Below are positions 44,279-52,968 of a stretch of DNA of 64,000 nucleotides, piece by piece (within the stretch, counting starts at the first letter, position 1; the number at the start of each line of letters is the position of its first letter). The DNA comes from Aurantiacibacter arachoides. GTDB lineage: Bacteria; Pseudomonadota; Alphaproteobacteria; Sphingomonadales; Sphingomonadaceae. The stretch spans positions 1,240,001 through 1,304,000 of the forward strand of contig NZ_WTYH01000001.1 of NCBI RefSeq assembly GCF_009827335.1, written 5' to 3'. The notes below the pieces were generated by a model that saw only the letters and a program-made list of their open reading frames with translations, searched no databases and was not told where the DNA came from. The position numbers and the translations under genes were made by a program.

Positions 44279-45234
44279 GCTACATCGGTCATGAGCCCGC
44301 GTGGGAAGCGTGGCGCAGGGCGCTGGGCGGCGGACGGATGCACCATGCCTGGATCCTTTCCGGCAGGCGGGGGGTGGGCAAGAGCGCCTTTGCCTTGGCC
44401 GCCGCGCGTGAACTGGTCGCCGAGGAGGGCGTGCCCCAGCCCGCCGATCATCCCGACATCCTCTACCTCTCGCACCCGGCAAAGAACGATGCCGAGGCGA
44501 AGAAACAGGCGGATGGCAAACCGTTCGAACTGGCGCGCAACATCAAGATCGAGCAGATCCGCCGACTGCAGCAACGCCTGACGACCCGGCCCACGCTGGG
44601 CGCACGGCGTGCGGTCATCATCGACCCTGCCGATGACATGGAAGCACCCACTGCGAACGCCCTGCTCAAGAGCCTTGAGGAGCCCCCGCAAGGTACGTTC
44701 TTCCTGCTGGTCGCCCATCGTATCGGGCGGCTCCTGCCCACGATCCGCTCACGCTGCCGCGTGCTCACCTTCCCGCGCGTGCCGGATGGCGAGATGGACG
44801 CCGTTCTGGCGCGCGAGGCTCCCGAGGCAAGTGCCGAAGTGCGTGCCGCGGCGATTGCTGCCGCCAGCGGGTCCCCCGGCGCCGCGATCGATTTCGTCGC
44901 GCTGGACCTTGGGAAGATCCATACCCTCATGCGGCAGATCGCCGGTGAGGGTGACCCCGATTTCACCCTTCGTGGCCGTCTGGCAACGGCAATGGGTGCG
45001 AGGCCCGACAGGAAGCGCCAGTTGGCTGCAATCGAGCTGGCGCGCTCCGTCGTGGCTGGCCGGATCGAAGATGTGGCGCATCGCGACATTCCGGCGATGG
45101 TGGACATCCATGCCAACCTCCTCCGCCTTGCCGCCCAGGCGCCGACAGCCAATTTCGACGCGGGGTTGCTGGTGATGGAAATCGGCACCTTGCTCGCCGG
45201 ACTGGCGCCCTCTAGGGCTCCGGCCAATGGCTGA
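44275..45234 (+). CDS. holB: DNA polymerase III delta' subunit (HolB)
   Basis: Delta' is part of the clamp loader. The 319-residue protein has an AAA+ domain with Walker A GRRGVGKS at about 30-37, VIIDPADDMEAPTANALLKSLEEPP (Walker B and sensor area) and TIRSRCRVLTFPR (SRC motif). The usual four-cysteine zinc module between strand 1 and the SRC region is not seen. It starts with GTG in a GTGA overlap with tmk and shares 8 bases with metG. Confidence 0.88.
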   Translation: MSYIGHEPAWEAWRRALGGGRMHHAWILSGRRGVGKSAFALAAARELVAEEGVPQPADHPDILYLSHPAKNDAEAKKQADGKPFELARNIKIEQIRRLQQRLTTRPTLGARRAVIIDPADDMEAPTANALLKSLEEPPQGTFFLLVAHRIGRLLPTIRSRCRVLTFPRVPDGEMDAVLAREAPEASAEVRAAAIAAASGSPGAAIDFVALDLGKIHTLMRQIAGEGDPDFTLRGRLATAMGARPDRKRQLAAIELARSVVAGRIEDVAHRDIPAMVDIHANLLRLAAQAPTANFDAGLLVMEIGTLLAGLAPSRAPANG

Positions 45235-46789
45235 CCCCTTCTATATCACCACCGCGATCCACTATCCCAACGGCAGGCCGCACATCGGCCACGCTTATGA
45301 GACCATCGCAGCCGACGTGCTTGCCCGGTTCCACCGGCAGGCAGGGCGCGAGGTGCGGTTCCAGACCGGCACCGACGAACACGGGCTCAAGATGGCGCAA
45401 AAGGCACGTGAGCTGGGCGTCACGCCGCGCGAACTGGCAGACGAAATGTCTGGCTATTTCCGCGATTTGTTCGCCAAGCTGAATATCTCGCATGATCGGT
45501 TCTTCCGCACCAGCGAGGACGAGCATCATCGCGCCAGCCAGGCCTTGTGGCGGGCGATGGAAGAGAACGGCGACCTGTATCTCGACCGCTACGAGGGATG
45601 GTACTCGATCCGCGACGAGGCCTATTACGACGAGAGCGAACTCACCGAAGGGGAGGGGGGCGAGAAAGTTTCGCCGCAGGGCACTCCGGTCGAATGGACC
45701 GTGGAGGAAAGCTGGTTCTTCCGCCTGTCGAAGTACCAGCAGCCGCTCCTCGACTTCTATCGCGACAATCCCGACTTCATCCGCCCGGAAAGCCGCCGCA
45801 ACGAGGTAATGCGCTTCGTCGAGGGTGGCCTGCGCGATCTGTCTGTCAGCCGCACCAGCTTCGACTGGGGGGTCAAGGTGCCGGGCCATGACAATCACGT
45901 CATGTATGTCTGGGTCGATGCGCTGACCAACTATCTGACCGGTCTGGGCTTTCCGGACGATACCGAGGCGATGGCAAAGTTCTGGCCCGCCGATCTGCAC
46001 CTCATCGGCAAGGACATCGTCCGCTTCCATGCGGTTTACTGGCCCGCCTTCCTCATGAGCGCTGGCGTTTCGCTGCCGAAGCATGTGTTCGGGCATGGCT
46101 TCCTGCTCAATCGGGGCCAGAAGGAAAGCAAGAGCCTGGGCAACACGACAGATCCGGGCGCGCTCGCCGACCGCTATGGTGTCGATGTGCTGCGCTACTT
46201 CCTGCTGCGTGAATTCAGCTTTGGGCAGGATGGCAGCTATTCACAGGAAGCCATTGTTTCGCGGTCAAATTCGGAATTGGCGAACAGCTTCGGCAACCTG
46301 GCGCAGCGCACCTTATCGCTGATCTTCAAGAACTGTGACGGCATCCTGCCGCCGGTCGGCATACGCACCGCCGACGACGATGCGCTGCTGGCCCATGTCG
46401 GGCGGGTCATCGCGAAAGACATGCCCGCCGCCTATACCGACCTGGCCTTCGCCCAGGCGCTTGAATCATGGATGGGCGCGGTATTCGCCTGCAATGCTTA
46501 TATCGACGCGCAGGCCCCTTGGACGCTGAAGAAGACCGATTTCGCGCGCATGGAGACGGTTCTGGCGACGCTGTACGTGGCAATCGCGCAGCTTGCTCTG
46601 GCAGTCGAACCGGTCATGCCGACCGCGATGGACAAGCTGCTAGGCGCGATGGGCGTGGGCAAGGATTTGCGCACTCCCGAAGCGATCCGCTCGGACTGGT
46701 ATGCGCCTCTCGAAACAAGCGATTTCCGCCTCGCCAAGCCTGAGGGTCTCTTTCCGCGGCTGGAGCTGCCAGAGGCCGAACTTTCCTGA
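45227..46789 (+). CDS. metG: Methionyl-tRNA synthetase
   Basis: MetRS charges initiator and elongator tRNA-Met. The 520-residue class I enzyme has HIGH at 19-22 (HIGHAYE), the connective domain with no knuckle cysteines, and KESKSLGN in place of KMSKS. A C-terminal anticodon-binding helical bundle follows. The zinc-knuckle cysteines of the E. coli type are absent, which places it in the zinc-free MetG2 group. It starts 8 bases inside holB and shares one base with tatD (TGATG). Confidence 0.94.
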   Translation: MADPFYITTAIHYPNGRPHIGHAYETIAADVLARFHRQAGREVRFQTGTDEHGLKMAQKARELGVTPRELADEMSGYFRDLFAKLNISHDRFFRTSEDEHHRASQALWRAMEENGDLYLDRYEGWYSIRDEAYYDESELTEGEGGEKVSPQGTPVEWTVEESWFFRLSKYQQPLLDFYRDNPDFIRPESRRNEVMRFVEGGLRDLSVSRTSFDWGVKVPGHDNHVMYVWVDALTNYLTGLGFPDDTEAMAKFWPADLHLIGKDIVRFHAVYWPAFLMSAGVSLPKHVFGHGFLLNRGQKESKSLGNTTDPGALADRYGVDVLRYFLLREFSFGQDGSYSQEAIVSRSNSELANSFGNLAQRTLSLIFKNCDGILPPVGIRTADDDALLAHVGRVIAKDMPAAYTDLAFAQALESWMGAVFACNAYIDAQAPWTLKKTDFARMETVLATLYVAIAQLALAVEPVMPTAMDKLLGAMGVGKDLRTPEAIRSDWYAPLETSDFRLAKPEGLFPRLELPEAELS

Positions 46790-47568
46790 TGCTTGTCGAC
46801 AGCCACTGCCACCTGAATTACAAGGGACTGGCCGAGCGTCAGGGTGAAGTCCTCGCCCGCGCCCGCGCCGCCGGTGTGCGCGGTTTCCTGAACATCTCGA
46901 CCAGGCACAGCGAGTGGCAAGATGTCGTCGCCACCGCCGAGCGCGAGGCTGACGTTTGGGCAACCGTCGGGATTCACCCGCACGAGGCTGACAAGCACGC
47001 CGACCTCGGCCGCGACGTCCTGCGCACGGCGACCGAGCACCCCCGCGTAATCGGCATCGGGGAAAGCGGCCTCGACTTCTATTACGACAAATCGGACCGC
47101 GACGTGCAACGCGATCTTTTCCGCATGCATATCGGCGTTTCGCGAGAGACTGGCTTGCCGCTGATCATCCACACACGCGACGCGGACGACGACACCGCTG
47201 CCATTCTCGAGGACGAGACAGGGAAGGGCGCTTTCCCGGCGCTCATCCATTGTTTCACCGCGTCGCCAGCGTTTGGACGGCGGGTGCTTGATCTGGGATT
47301 GACGATCTCGCTCTCCGGCATAGTCACCTTCAAGAACGCCGCAGAACTACAGGAATTCGCTAAGGAAATTCCAGGCGACCGCATCCTTGTCGAAACGGAT
47401 AGCCCCTTTCTCGCGCCAGTGCCGCACCGCGGAAAGCCATGCGAGCCGGCGTTCGTCCGCGATACCGCGCAGTTCGTTGCCGACCTGCGCGGCGTCAGCC
47501 TGGATCAACTCGCCGCAACGACATCGGACAACTTCTTCCGCCTTTTTGGAAAGGCCGAAGCTGCATGA
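46789..47568 (+). CDS. TatD family metal-dependent hydrolase (DNase)
   Basis: The 259-residue TIM-barrel protein has the amidohydrolase-type site SHCHLN (His6 and His8), IGESGLDFYYD (bridging Glu), LIIHTRDAD, and ILVETDSPFLAPVPHRGK (catalytic Asp). TatD proteins are 3'-5' DNases, some acting on D-Tyr-tRNA in related forms. It shares a base with metG (TGATG) and overlaps the next gene as ATGA. Confidence 0.92.
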   Translation: MLVDSHCHLNYKGLAERQGEVLARARAAGVRGFLNISTRHSEWQDVVATAEREADVWATVGIHPHEADKHADLGRDVLRTATEHPRVIGIGESGLDFYYDKSDRDVQRDLFRMHIGVSRETGLPLIIHTRDADDDTAAILEDETGKGAFPALIHCFTASPAFGRRVLDLGLTISLSGIVTFKNAAELQEFAKEIPGDRILVETDSPFLAPVPHRGKPCEPAFVRDTAQFVADLRGVSLDQLAATTSDNFFRLFGKAEAA

Positions 47569-48332
47569 AGCTGATTGTCCTGGGTTCGGGAACGTCCACG
47601 GGCGTTCCGCGGATCGGTAACGATTGGGGCGAATGCGACCCTGCCAATCCGAAAAATCGCCGAACGCGTGTCTCGATCGTGGTAGAAAGCAACGCCGGAA
47701 CCCGCTTGCTGGTCGATACTTCGCCAGACCTGCGCCATCAACTGCTTGCAAATGACATAGGGCGCATCGACGGCGTTTTCTGGACCCACGACCATGCCGA
47801 TCACTGCCATGGCATTGATGATCTGCGGCCGCTGCGCTTCGGTCGCAGCGCCGGCATTCCCGGCTTTGCGTCGCAGGCCACCGGAGACAGCCTCAAGCGC
47901 CGGTTTTCGTACGTGTTCACCGGCCAGCACGGTTATCCCAACATCGTCGATCTGAACGGGCTGGATACCTTGCGGATCCATGCCGGGTTTGGGGTGAAAT
48001 CGCTGGAGATGCCGCACGGGCCAATCTGCTCGACCGGTTATCGCTTTGATGCTGATGGAAAATCAATAGGTTACGCGACGGATTTCTGTCAGTTGTCCGA
48101 TGAGTTGATCGGTTTTTTCCGCGGGGTCGATGTGCTCGTATCCGACTGTTTGCGCCGGGAGCCGCATCCGACGCATGCAAGCCTGGCGATGGCGCTGGAA
48201 TTCAGCCAGCGAACTGGAGCCGGCAAGACCGTGCTCTCACACCTCGACAAGAGCATGGACTACGCCACGCTGAGTGCCGAGATCCCGAATACTGTGCTGG
48301 TGGGTTACGACGGCATGGTGCTCGAGGCATGA
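47565..48332 (+). CDS. MBL-fold metallohydrolase, PhnP-like
   Basis: The 255-residue protein starts at ATG 47565, overlapping tatD as ATGA. It has GSGTSTGVPRIG at the start, a feature of the PhnP-like branch of beta-lactamase-fold phosphodiesterases, the zinc motif HDHADH at 75-80, and SHLDKSMDY near the end. Cyclic phosphodiesterase activity is plausible and the true substrate is unknown, because no phn genes are near. It overlaps the following small gene as ATGA. Confidence 0.85.
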   Translation: MKLIVLGSGTSTGVPRIGNDWGECDPANPKNRRTRVSIVVESNAGTRLLVDTSPDLRHQLLANDIGRIDGVFWTHDHADHCHGIDDLRPLRFGRSAGIPGFASQATGDSLKRRFSYVFTGQHGYPNIVDLNGLDTLRIHAGFGVKSLEMPHGPICSTGYRFDADGKSIGYATDFCQLSDELIGFFRGVDVLVSDCLRREPHPTHASLAMALEFSQRTGAGKTVLSHLDKSMDYATLSAEIPNTVLVGYDGMVLEA

Positions 48333-48508
48333 GCGGCAGCGTGGGCGAAGGCGCCTGGCTCTCGATCATCGCCTTGTCGGCATGGGCGATATTGGCGTTC
48401 GGGGCTTACCGGTCCTACCGTATCGACACTGCCAAGACGTTGCGGATGGCGCTGACTTGGGCGGCGATCTTTACAGGCGTCGCGCTGCTGTTCGGATTGG
48501 TCCTGTGA
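48329..48508 (+). CDS. 59-residue membrane protein, unknown
   Basis: A 59-codon frame starts with ATG 48329 overlapping the MBL gene stop (ATGA) and ends at TGA 48506-48508. The product has two hydrophobic helices, LSIIALSAWAILAFGAY and MALTWAAIFTGVALLFGLVL, joined by a short basic loop (RSYRIDTAKTL). The coupling and the clear two-helix pattern make it a real gene rather than chance. Function unknown; similar tiny two-helix proteins are common in sphingomonads. Confidence 0.7.
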   Translation: MSGSVGEGAWLSIIALSAWAILAFGAYRSYRIDTAKTLRMALTWAAIFTGVALLFGLVL

Positions 48509-48556
48509 AGGTTTCTGCCTGGGCGAACCCACTCGTAGCCAAGACCCCTTCTTTAC

Positions 48557-48570
48557 ATAATATATATTAT
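48557..48570. promoter_or_regulatory. AT-only 14-base palindrome upstream of mazG
   Basis: ATAATATATATTAT is a perfect 14-base palindrome made only of A and T, in a gap of 112 bases between the small membrane protein and mazG, amid high-GC sequence. It could be an operator or a promoter -10 region (contains CATAAT and TATATT), but no matching -35 was found. It lies 50 bases before the mazG start. Confidence 0.45.
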
Positions 48571-48620
48571 CATCTTCGGGTCGGTCTGTCTCGGAGGGCA
48601 AAGGTCGGGATCGTCTAGCA

Positions 48621-49382
48621 ATGTCAGATCAGCTCAGTCGTCTTCTCTCCATCATGGCCAGGCTTCGCGATCCGGAGCGTGGCTGCGAATGGGACCGCGC
48701 GCAGGATTTTGCCACCATCGCGCCGTACACAATTGAAGAAGCCTACGAGGTCCACGATGCGATCGAGCGCGGCGACATGGGCGACTTGCGCGGCGAACTT
48801 GGCGACCTGCTGCTGCAGGTCGTCTTTCACGCGCGCATGGCCGAGGAAGCCGGCCACTTCAGCTTCGAGGATGTCGCGGCCGCCATTTCCGACAAGATGG
48901 AGGCGCGCCATCCGCATATCTTCGGGGCGGAAACCGGCACAATGGACCGCGTCCGTTGGGAAGATATCAAGGCGGCCGAGCGAAAGTCAGGTGGAGCTGA
49001 CAGCGTCCTGAGCGGCGTCGCGCTGGCGCTGCCTGCACTGATGCGGTCGGACAAGCTGCAAAGCCGGGCGGCGCGCGTGGGCTTCGAATGGCACGATATG
49101 CAGGGACCGAAGGCCAAGCTTGCGGAAGAACTCGACGAGCTCGACGCCGCAAGCGACGAGGAGAGGCTTATCGAGGCTGGCGACGTTCTGTTCGTGGCGG
49201 TGAATATCGTCCGCAGATATGGCGTCGACGCCGAGCAGGCGCTGCGCGCGGCCAACAGTAAATTTGAACGCCGCTTTCGTGCCATGGAACACCTCGCGTC
49301 CGAGGACGGGTGCGATTTTGCCAGCCTGTCGCTCGATGAACAGGAAACCTATTGGCAACGTGTAAAGGGATCGGAAGTCTAG
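48621..49382 (+). CDS. mazG: Nucleoside triphosphate pyrophosphohydrolase MazG
   Basis: MazG hydrolyses NTPs and dNTPs to monophosphates and lowers (p)ppGpp-related signals in E. coli. The 253-residue protein has two MazG domains. The N-terminal one has TIEEAYEVHDAIERGD and GDLLLQVVFHARMAEE, with the EExxE...ExxD metal-binding form. The second has LAEELDELDAASDEERLIEAGDVLFVAVNIVR. Its stop overlaps the hflX stop as CTAG. It follows the AT-only palindrome. Confidence 0.92.
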   Translation: MSDQLSRLLSIMARLRDPERGCEWDRAQDFATIAPYTIEEAYEVHDAIERGDMGDLRGELGDLLLQVVFHARMAEEAGHFSFEDVAAAISDKMEARHPHIFGAETGTMDRVRWEDIKAAERKSGGADSVLSGVALALPALMRSDKLQSRAARVGFEWHDMQGPKAKLAEELDELDAASDEERLIEAGDVLFVAVNIVRRYGVDAEQALRAANSKFERRFRAMEHLASEDGCDFASLSLDEQETYWQRVKGSEV

Positions 49383-50650
49383 CTTTCAAGCGCCTCGAAA
49401 CGCCCAAATTCCTTGTCGGTAAGCCGCACGTTCAATACGCGCATCGGACCGGCCTCGCCCTCCCCGCCGTCTTCGTCTTCAAGCACCGCGCCATGGGCAT
49501 GGAGCCAGGCGATGCGCGATCCGTCCGATGCCGGAATGCGCAGACTGTAGCTTCTGGCCCCCGTCGTCAGGACTTCACCAAGCCGCTTGCGCAACACATC
49601 AATTCCCGCACCCGTCATCGCTGAAAGGGCGAGAACATCGTCGTCCATCCCGGCCAGCGGTTCAAGCTCGAGGCGGCGTTCTTCGCTCAGCGCGTCCCAC
49701 TTGTTCCAAACCTCCAGAACCGGCGCGCCCACCCCCTCCCCGGCCTCGTCGACAACGCCAAGGTCTGCGAGAACGGAAAGCACCTCCCGCTTCTGCGCGG
49801 AGCTGTCGGGATTAGCCATGTCGCGCACGTGGAGCACGATATCCGCCGCCGTCACCTCCTCCAGCGTCGCCCGGAATGCGGCAACCAACTGGGTCGGCAG
49901 GTCGGAGATGAAGCCAACGGTGTCGGACAGGATGGCCTTCTCCACGCCGGGCAACCCAATTGAACGCATCGTCGGATCAAGGGTGGCAAACAGCAGGTTC
50001 TCGGCCATCACGTCGGCCCCGGTCATGCGGTTGAACAAGGTGGACTTGCCGGCGTTGGTATAGCCGACCAGCGCGATCACGGGCCAGGGTGCCCTGCCCC
50101 TCCGCTTGCGATGCAACTCGCGGGTCTTGCGCACCTGTTCCAGTTCGCGCCTGAGCTTCCCCATGCGATCGCGGATCATGCGCCGGTCGGCCTCGATCTG
50201 GGTCTCGCCCGGACCGCCGAGAAAGCCGAAGCCGCCGCGCTGGCGTTCGAGGTGGGTCCAGCTTCGCACCAGCCGGCTTTGCTGATAATCGAGATGGGCC
50301 AGTTCGACCTGCAAGCGGCCTTCTGCCGTAGCCGCGCGCTCTCCGAAGATTTCGAGGATCAATCCGGTGCGATCGATAACCTTGCGGCCGATCTTTTCTT
50401 CCAGATTGCGCTGCTGAATACCCGAGAGTGCGCCATCGATGATGACCAGTTCCGCCTCATGCAACTCGCAATCGGTAGCGATGCGCTGCACCTGGCCTTC
50501 GCCGAACAGCGTGTTCGGTCGGACATCCCGAACGTTGAGGATGTAGGCCTCGGCGACGACGATACCGATCGCCAGCGCCAGCCCCTTCGCCTCTTCCAGC
50601 CGCGCCTCAGGTTCTTGCGAGGAACGCTGGCCGCGAATGTCCGGGCACAC
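49379..50650 (-). CDS. hflX: Ribosome-associated GTPase HflX
   Basis: HflX splits stalled or heat-stressed ribosomes. The protein has the N-terminal glycine-rich region (GEGQVQRIATDCELHEAELVIIDGALSGIQQRNLEEK), ERQRGGFGFLGGPGETQIE, Walker A VGYTNAGKSTLFNR, the DTVGF motif and NKWD. GTG 50650 gives 423 residues, but the frame stays open upstream through RGARAIVV up to CTG 50707, which overlaps the hfq stop as CTGA. That longer form (442 residues) keeps the first beta strand of HflX and is attractive, although it needs a CTG or ATT start. The gene is paired with hfq as in E. coli. Confidence 0.9.
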   Translation of the reverse strand: MCPDIRGQRSSQEPEARLEEAKGLALAIGIVVAEAYILNVRDVRPNTLFGEGQVQRIATDCELHEAELVIIDGALSGIQQRNLEEKIGRKVIDRTGLILEIFGERAATAEGRLQVELAHLDYQQSRLVRSWTHLERQRGGFGFLGGPGETQIEADRRMIRDRMGKLRRELEQVRKTRELHRKRRGRAPWPVIALVGYTNAGKSTLFNRMTGADVMAENLLFATLDPTMRSIGLPGVEKAILSDTVGFISDLPTQLVAAFRATLEEVTAADIVLHVRDMANPDSSAQKREVLSVLADLGVVDEAGEGVGAPVLEVWNKWDALSEERRLELEPLAGMDDDVLALSAMTGAGIDVLRKRLGEVLTTGARSYSLRIPASDGSRIAWLHAHGAVLEDEDGGEGEAGPMRVLNVRLTDKEFGRFEALES

Positions 50651-50703
50651 GACGATGGCCCGCGCGCCGCGCGTTACCTCGCCTTCGATGTCATCATCAA
50701 CAA

Positions 50704-51408
50704 TCAGGCGTCTTCACCTTGTTCGTCCGGCTCTTCACCATCGTCGTCACGCTCTTCCATTCCGTCATCGGTCAGGTCGACCGGAGTTGCCGGCTGAACC
50801 GTGGAAACGGCGTGCTTGTAGGCAAGCTGGACGTAGCCATCCCGCTCCAGCAGCACGCAAAATAGATCGAAGGCGGCGATGCGGCCCTGCAGCATTACGC
50901 CGTTGACCAGGAACATGGTCACCTGGACAGCGGCGTCGCGGACACGGGTGAGGAAGATGTCCTGCAACAGGCGCTGCTTGGGATTGCCATTGAAGCCGGT
51001 ATCAAAGCCGTCGGCATCAACCGGATCGGCTGGCATGATAGTGGAGATCGCGTGCTTGTAGACCAGCTGCGATTGACCATCACGGCGCAAAAGGATCGAG
51101 AAATTGTCGAACCAGGTGACGATGCCCTGCAGCTTCACGCCCTTCACCAGGAACATGGTGACGGGCATCTTTTCGCGGCGAAGGTAATTAAGGAAAATAT
51201 CCTGCAAATTCCCAGCCTTTGCATTTGCCGGTGGCTTGCGAATGGAAGCTGCGCGCATCGGCGCGGCGGATTTGGCGGTCGACGATGTCCGGGGCCCGGG
51301 CTTGGTCGCCGCCTTCGGCGCAGGTTCGGGCAAAGGACCGGGCGTTGGGGAGCCAGGTTCGTCCTCGCTCCTGGATCGCGGCCGGGCCGAAAGGGTTCCC
51401 TTGGTCAT
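50704..51408 (-). CDS. hfq: RNA chaperone Hfq with two tandem Sm domains
   Basis: The 234-residue chain holds two Hfq domains 80 residues apart: residues 67-131 ([16 protein letters not shown] to [10 protein letters not shown]) and 147-211 ([16 protein letters not shown] to [10 protein letters not shown]), about 60 percent identical by eye (39 of 65). Both keep the proximal-face Gln, the FD-x-F pair and Y-K-H. Domain 1 keeps the rim (RREK); domain 2 has RDAA and lacks it, and its distal Lys is Met. Residues 1-66 are a Pro/Ala/Lys/Arg-rich extension and 213-234 an acidic tail. GGAG precedes ATG 51408. Three chains could form a six-Sm ring with alternating rims. Confidence 0.92.
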   Translation of the reverse strand: MTKGTLSARPRSRSEDEPGSPTPGPLPEPAPKAATKPGPRTSSTAKSAAPMRAASIRKPPANAKAGNLQDIFLNYLRREKMPVTMFLVKGVKLQGIVTWFDNFSILLRRDGQSQLVYKHAISTIMPADPVDADGFDTGFNGNPKQRLLQDIFLTRVRDAAVQVTMFLVNGVMLQGRIAAFDLFCVLLERDGYVQLAYKHAVSTVQPATPVDLTDDGMEERDDDGEEPDEQGEDA

Positions 51409-51585
51409 CCATCACTCCGTTGTTGTTGGCCCGACGCGCAACGCCAGGCAATCTGGTCCGCCTGCCTGAAGACCAGCGTTCCGAGCACGTCGATTGTGCG
51501 GATGCAACATGACATCTGTAAGGACAATTTTCGAGTGGGCTAAAAGTTTCCGGTTGCAAAGGCCGGGTTTGCCAATCTTGGCCGG

Positions 51586-52968
51586 TTACTCGTCTTCGTC
51601 CGTTTTCCTGTCGCTCATGCCGAGCAGTTTCAGCTTCCGGTGCAGCGCCGATCGCTCCATGCCGATGAAGCCTGCAGTCTTGGAGATATTGCCTGAGAAA
51701 CGCCGGATCTGGATACGCAGATATTCGCGTTCAAAGCTTTCGCGCGCCTCGCGCAACGGAACGCCCATAAGGTTGGTAAGGCCTGAGCTGGAATCGTTGC
51801 CACCGCCGGTGATTTCCTGCGGCAGCAGGCTGGGCGTAATGGTATCGAACTCCTCACGCGGGGCGAGGATTACGGTCCGTTCGATCACGTTGCGGAACTG
51901 GCGCACGTTGCCCTGCCAGTCGTAGGCCTGCAGCGTGGCCATCGCTTCGGGTGAAATGGCCGGAGGGTTCAGACCCTGTTCGCGGGCGTAGCGGGTTACG
52001 AAGTGTTCCGCGAGGGCGGGAATGTCGTCGCGCCGGTCGGCAAGCGGGGGAATGTCGATCGGCACCACGTTGAGGCGGTAATACAGGTCCTCGCGAAAGC
52101 GGCGTTCCTCGATCTCGTGCTTCAGATCCTTGGCGGTGGAGGAGACCACCCGCACATCGACCCCGATCTGCCGGTTGCCGCCCACCCGTACGAAGCTTTG
52201 ATCGGTCAGGACGCGCAGGATGCGGGCCTGGGTGCTTTCCGGCATGTCCGCCACCTCGTCGAGGTAGAGGGTGCCACCATCCGCCAGTTCGAGCAGGCCA
52301 GGCCGGACCAGCCTGCCCTCGTCTTCTTCGCCGAACAGTTCCTGTTCGAACCGTTCCGGCGTGATGCGCGCGGAATTGACGGTGACGAAGCTCTTGTCCG
52401 CCCGCGGGCTCCAGGCGTGGAGCAGGCGCGCCGCCACTTCCTTGCCCGACCCTGCGGGACCGGCGATCATCACCCGGCTGCCGGTGTTGGCGACCCGCTT
52501 CAGCGTGGCGCGCACCTGGTTGATGGCGCTCGAATTGCCGGTGAACTCGTCGTGGTTGACCATCCCTTCGCGCAGCCGCTCGTTCTCGCGGCGCAGACGC
52601 TCCGTTTCCGTCGCACGTTCGACGAGGTGCAGCAGCTTGCTTGCCTCGAACGGCTTTTCGATGAAATCCATCGCCCCGCGGCTGACGGCGGAAACAGCGG
52701 TATCGATGTTGCCGTGGCCGGAAAAGATCAGCACCGGCAGGTTGGGCTCGCGCGCCTTGATCGCATCGAGCACCTCCAGCCCGTCACGCGGGCTGCCGTG
52801 CAGCCACACATCGAGCAGCACCAGGCTGGGGCGGCGTTCGTCGACCATGGCAATGGCGGTCTCGCTGTCACCCGCGGTGCGGCATTCGTAACCCTCGTCG
52901 CTCAACACCCCCGCTACGAGGTCGCGGATGTCGCGTTCGTCGTCGACGACTAGAATATCGAGTGCCAT
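51586..52968 (-). CDS. ntrX: Nitrogen-regulation response regulator NtrX (without GAFTGA)
   Basis: The 460-residue protein has a receiver domain (phospho-acceptor Asp53 in LVLLDVWL), an AAA+ domain with Walker A GPAGSGKE at 170-177 and Walker B GGTLYLDEVADMP, and a Fis-type helix-turn-helix ending (ISKTAGFIGMERSALHRKLKLLG). The sigma-54 contact motif GAFTGA that should follow ELFG is absent: the sequence is ELFGEEDEGRLVRPGLLELADG, shorter than in NtrC here. It therefore is unlikely to remodel sigma-54 holoenzyme in the classical way. It shares one base with ntrY. Confidence 0.9.
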   Translation of the reverse strand: MALDILVVDDERDIRDLVAGVLSDEGYECRTAGDSETAIAMVDERRPSLVLLDVWLHGSPRDGLEVLDAIKAREPNLPVLIFSGHGNIDTAVSAVSRGAMDFIEKPFEASKLLHLVERATETERLRRENERLREGMVNHDEFTGNSSAINQVRATLKRVANTGSRVMIAGPAGSGKEVAARLLHAWSPRADKSFVTVNSARITPERFEQELFGEEDEGRLVRPGLLELADGGTLYLDEVADMPESTQARILRVLTDQSFVRVGGNRQIGVDVRVVSSTAKDLKHEIEERRFREDLYYRLNVVPIDIPPLADRRDDIPALAEHFVTRYAREQGLNPPAISPEAMATLQAYDWQGNVRQFRNVIERTVILAPREEFDTITPSLLPQEITGGGNDSSSGLTNLMGVPLREARESFEREYLRIQIRRFSGNISKTAGFIGMERSALHRKLKLLGMSDRKTDEDE

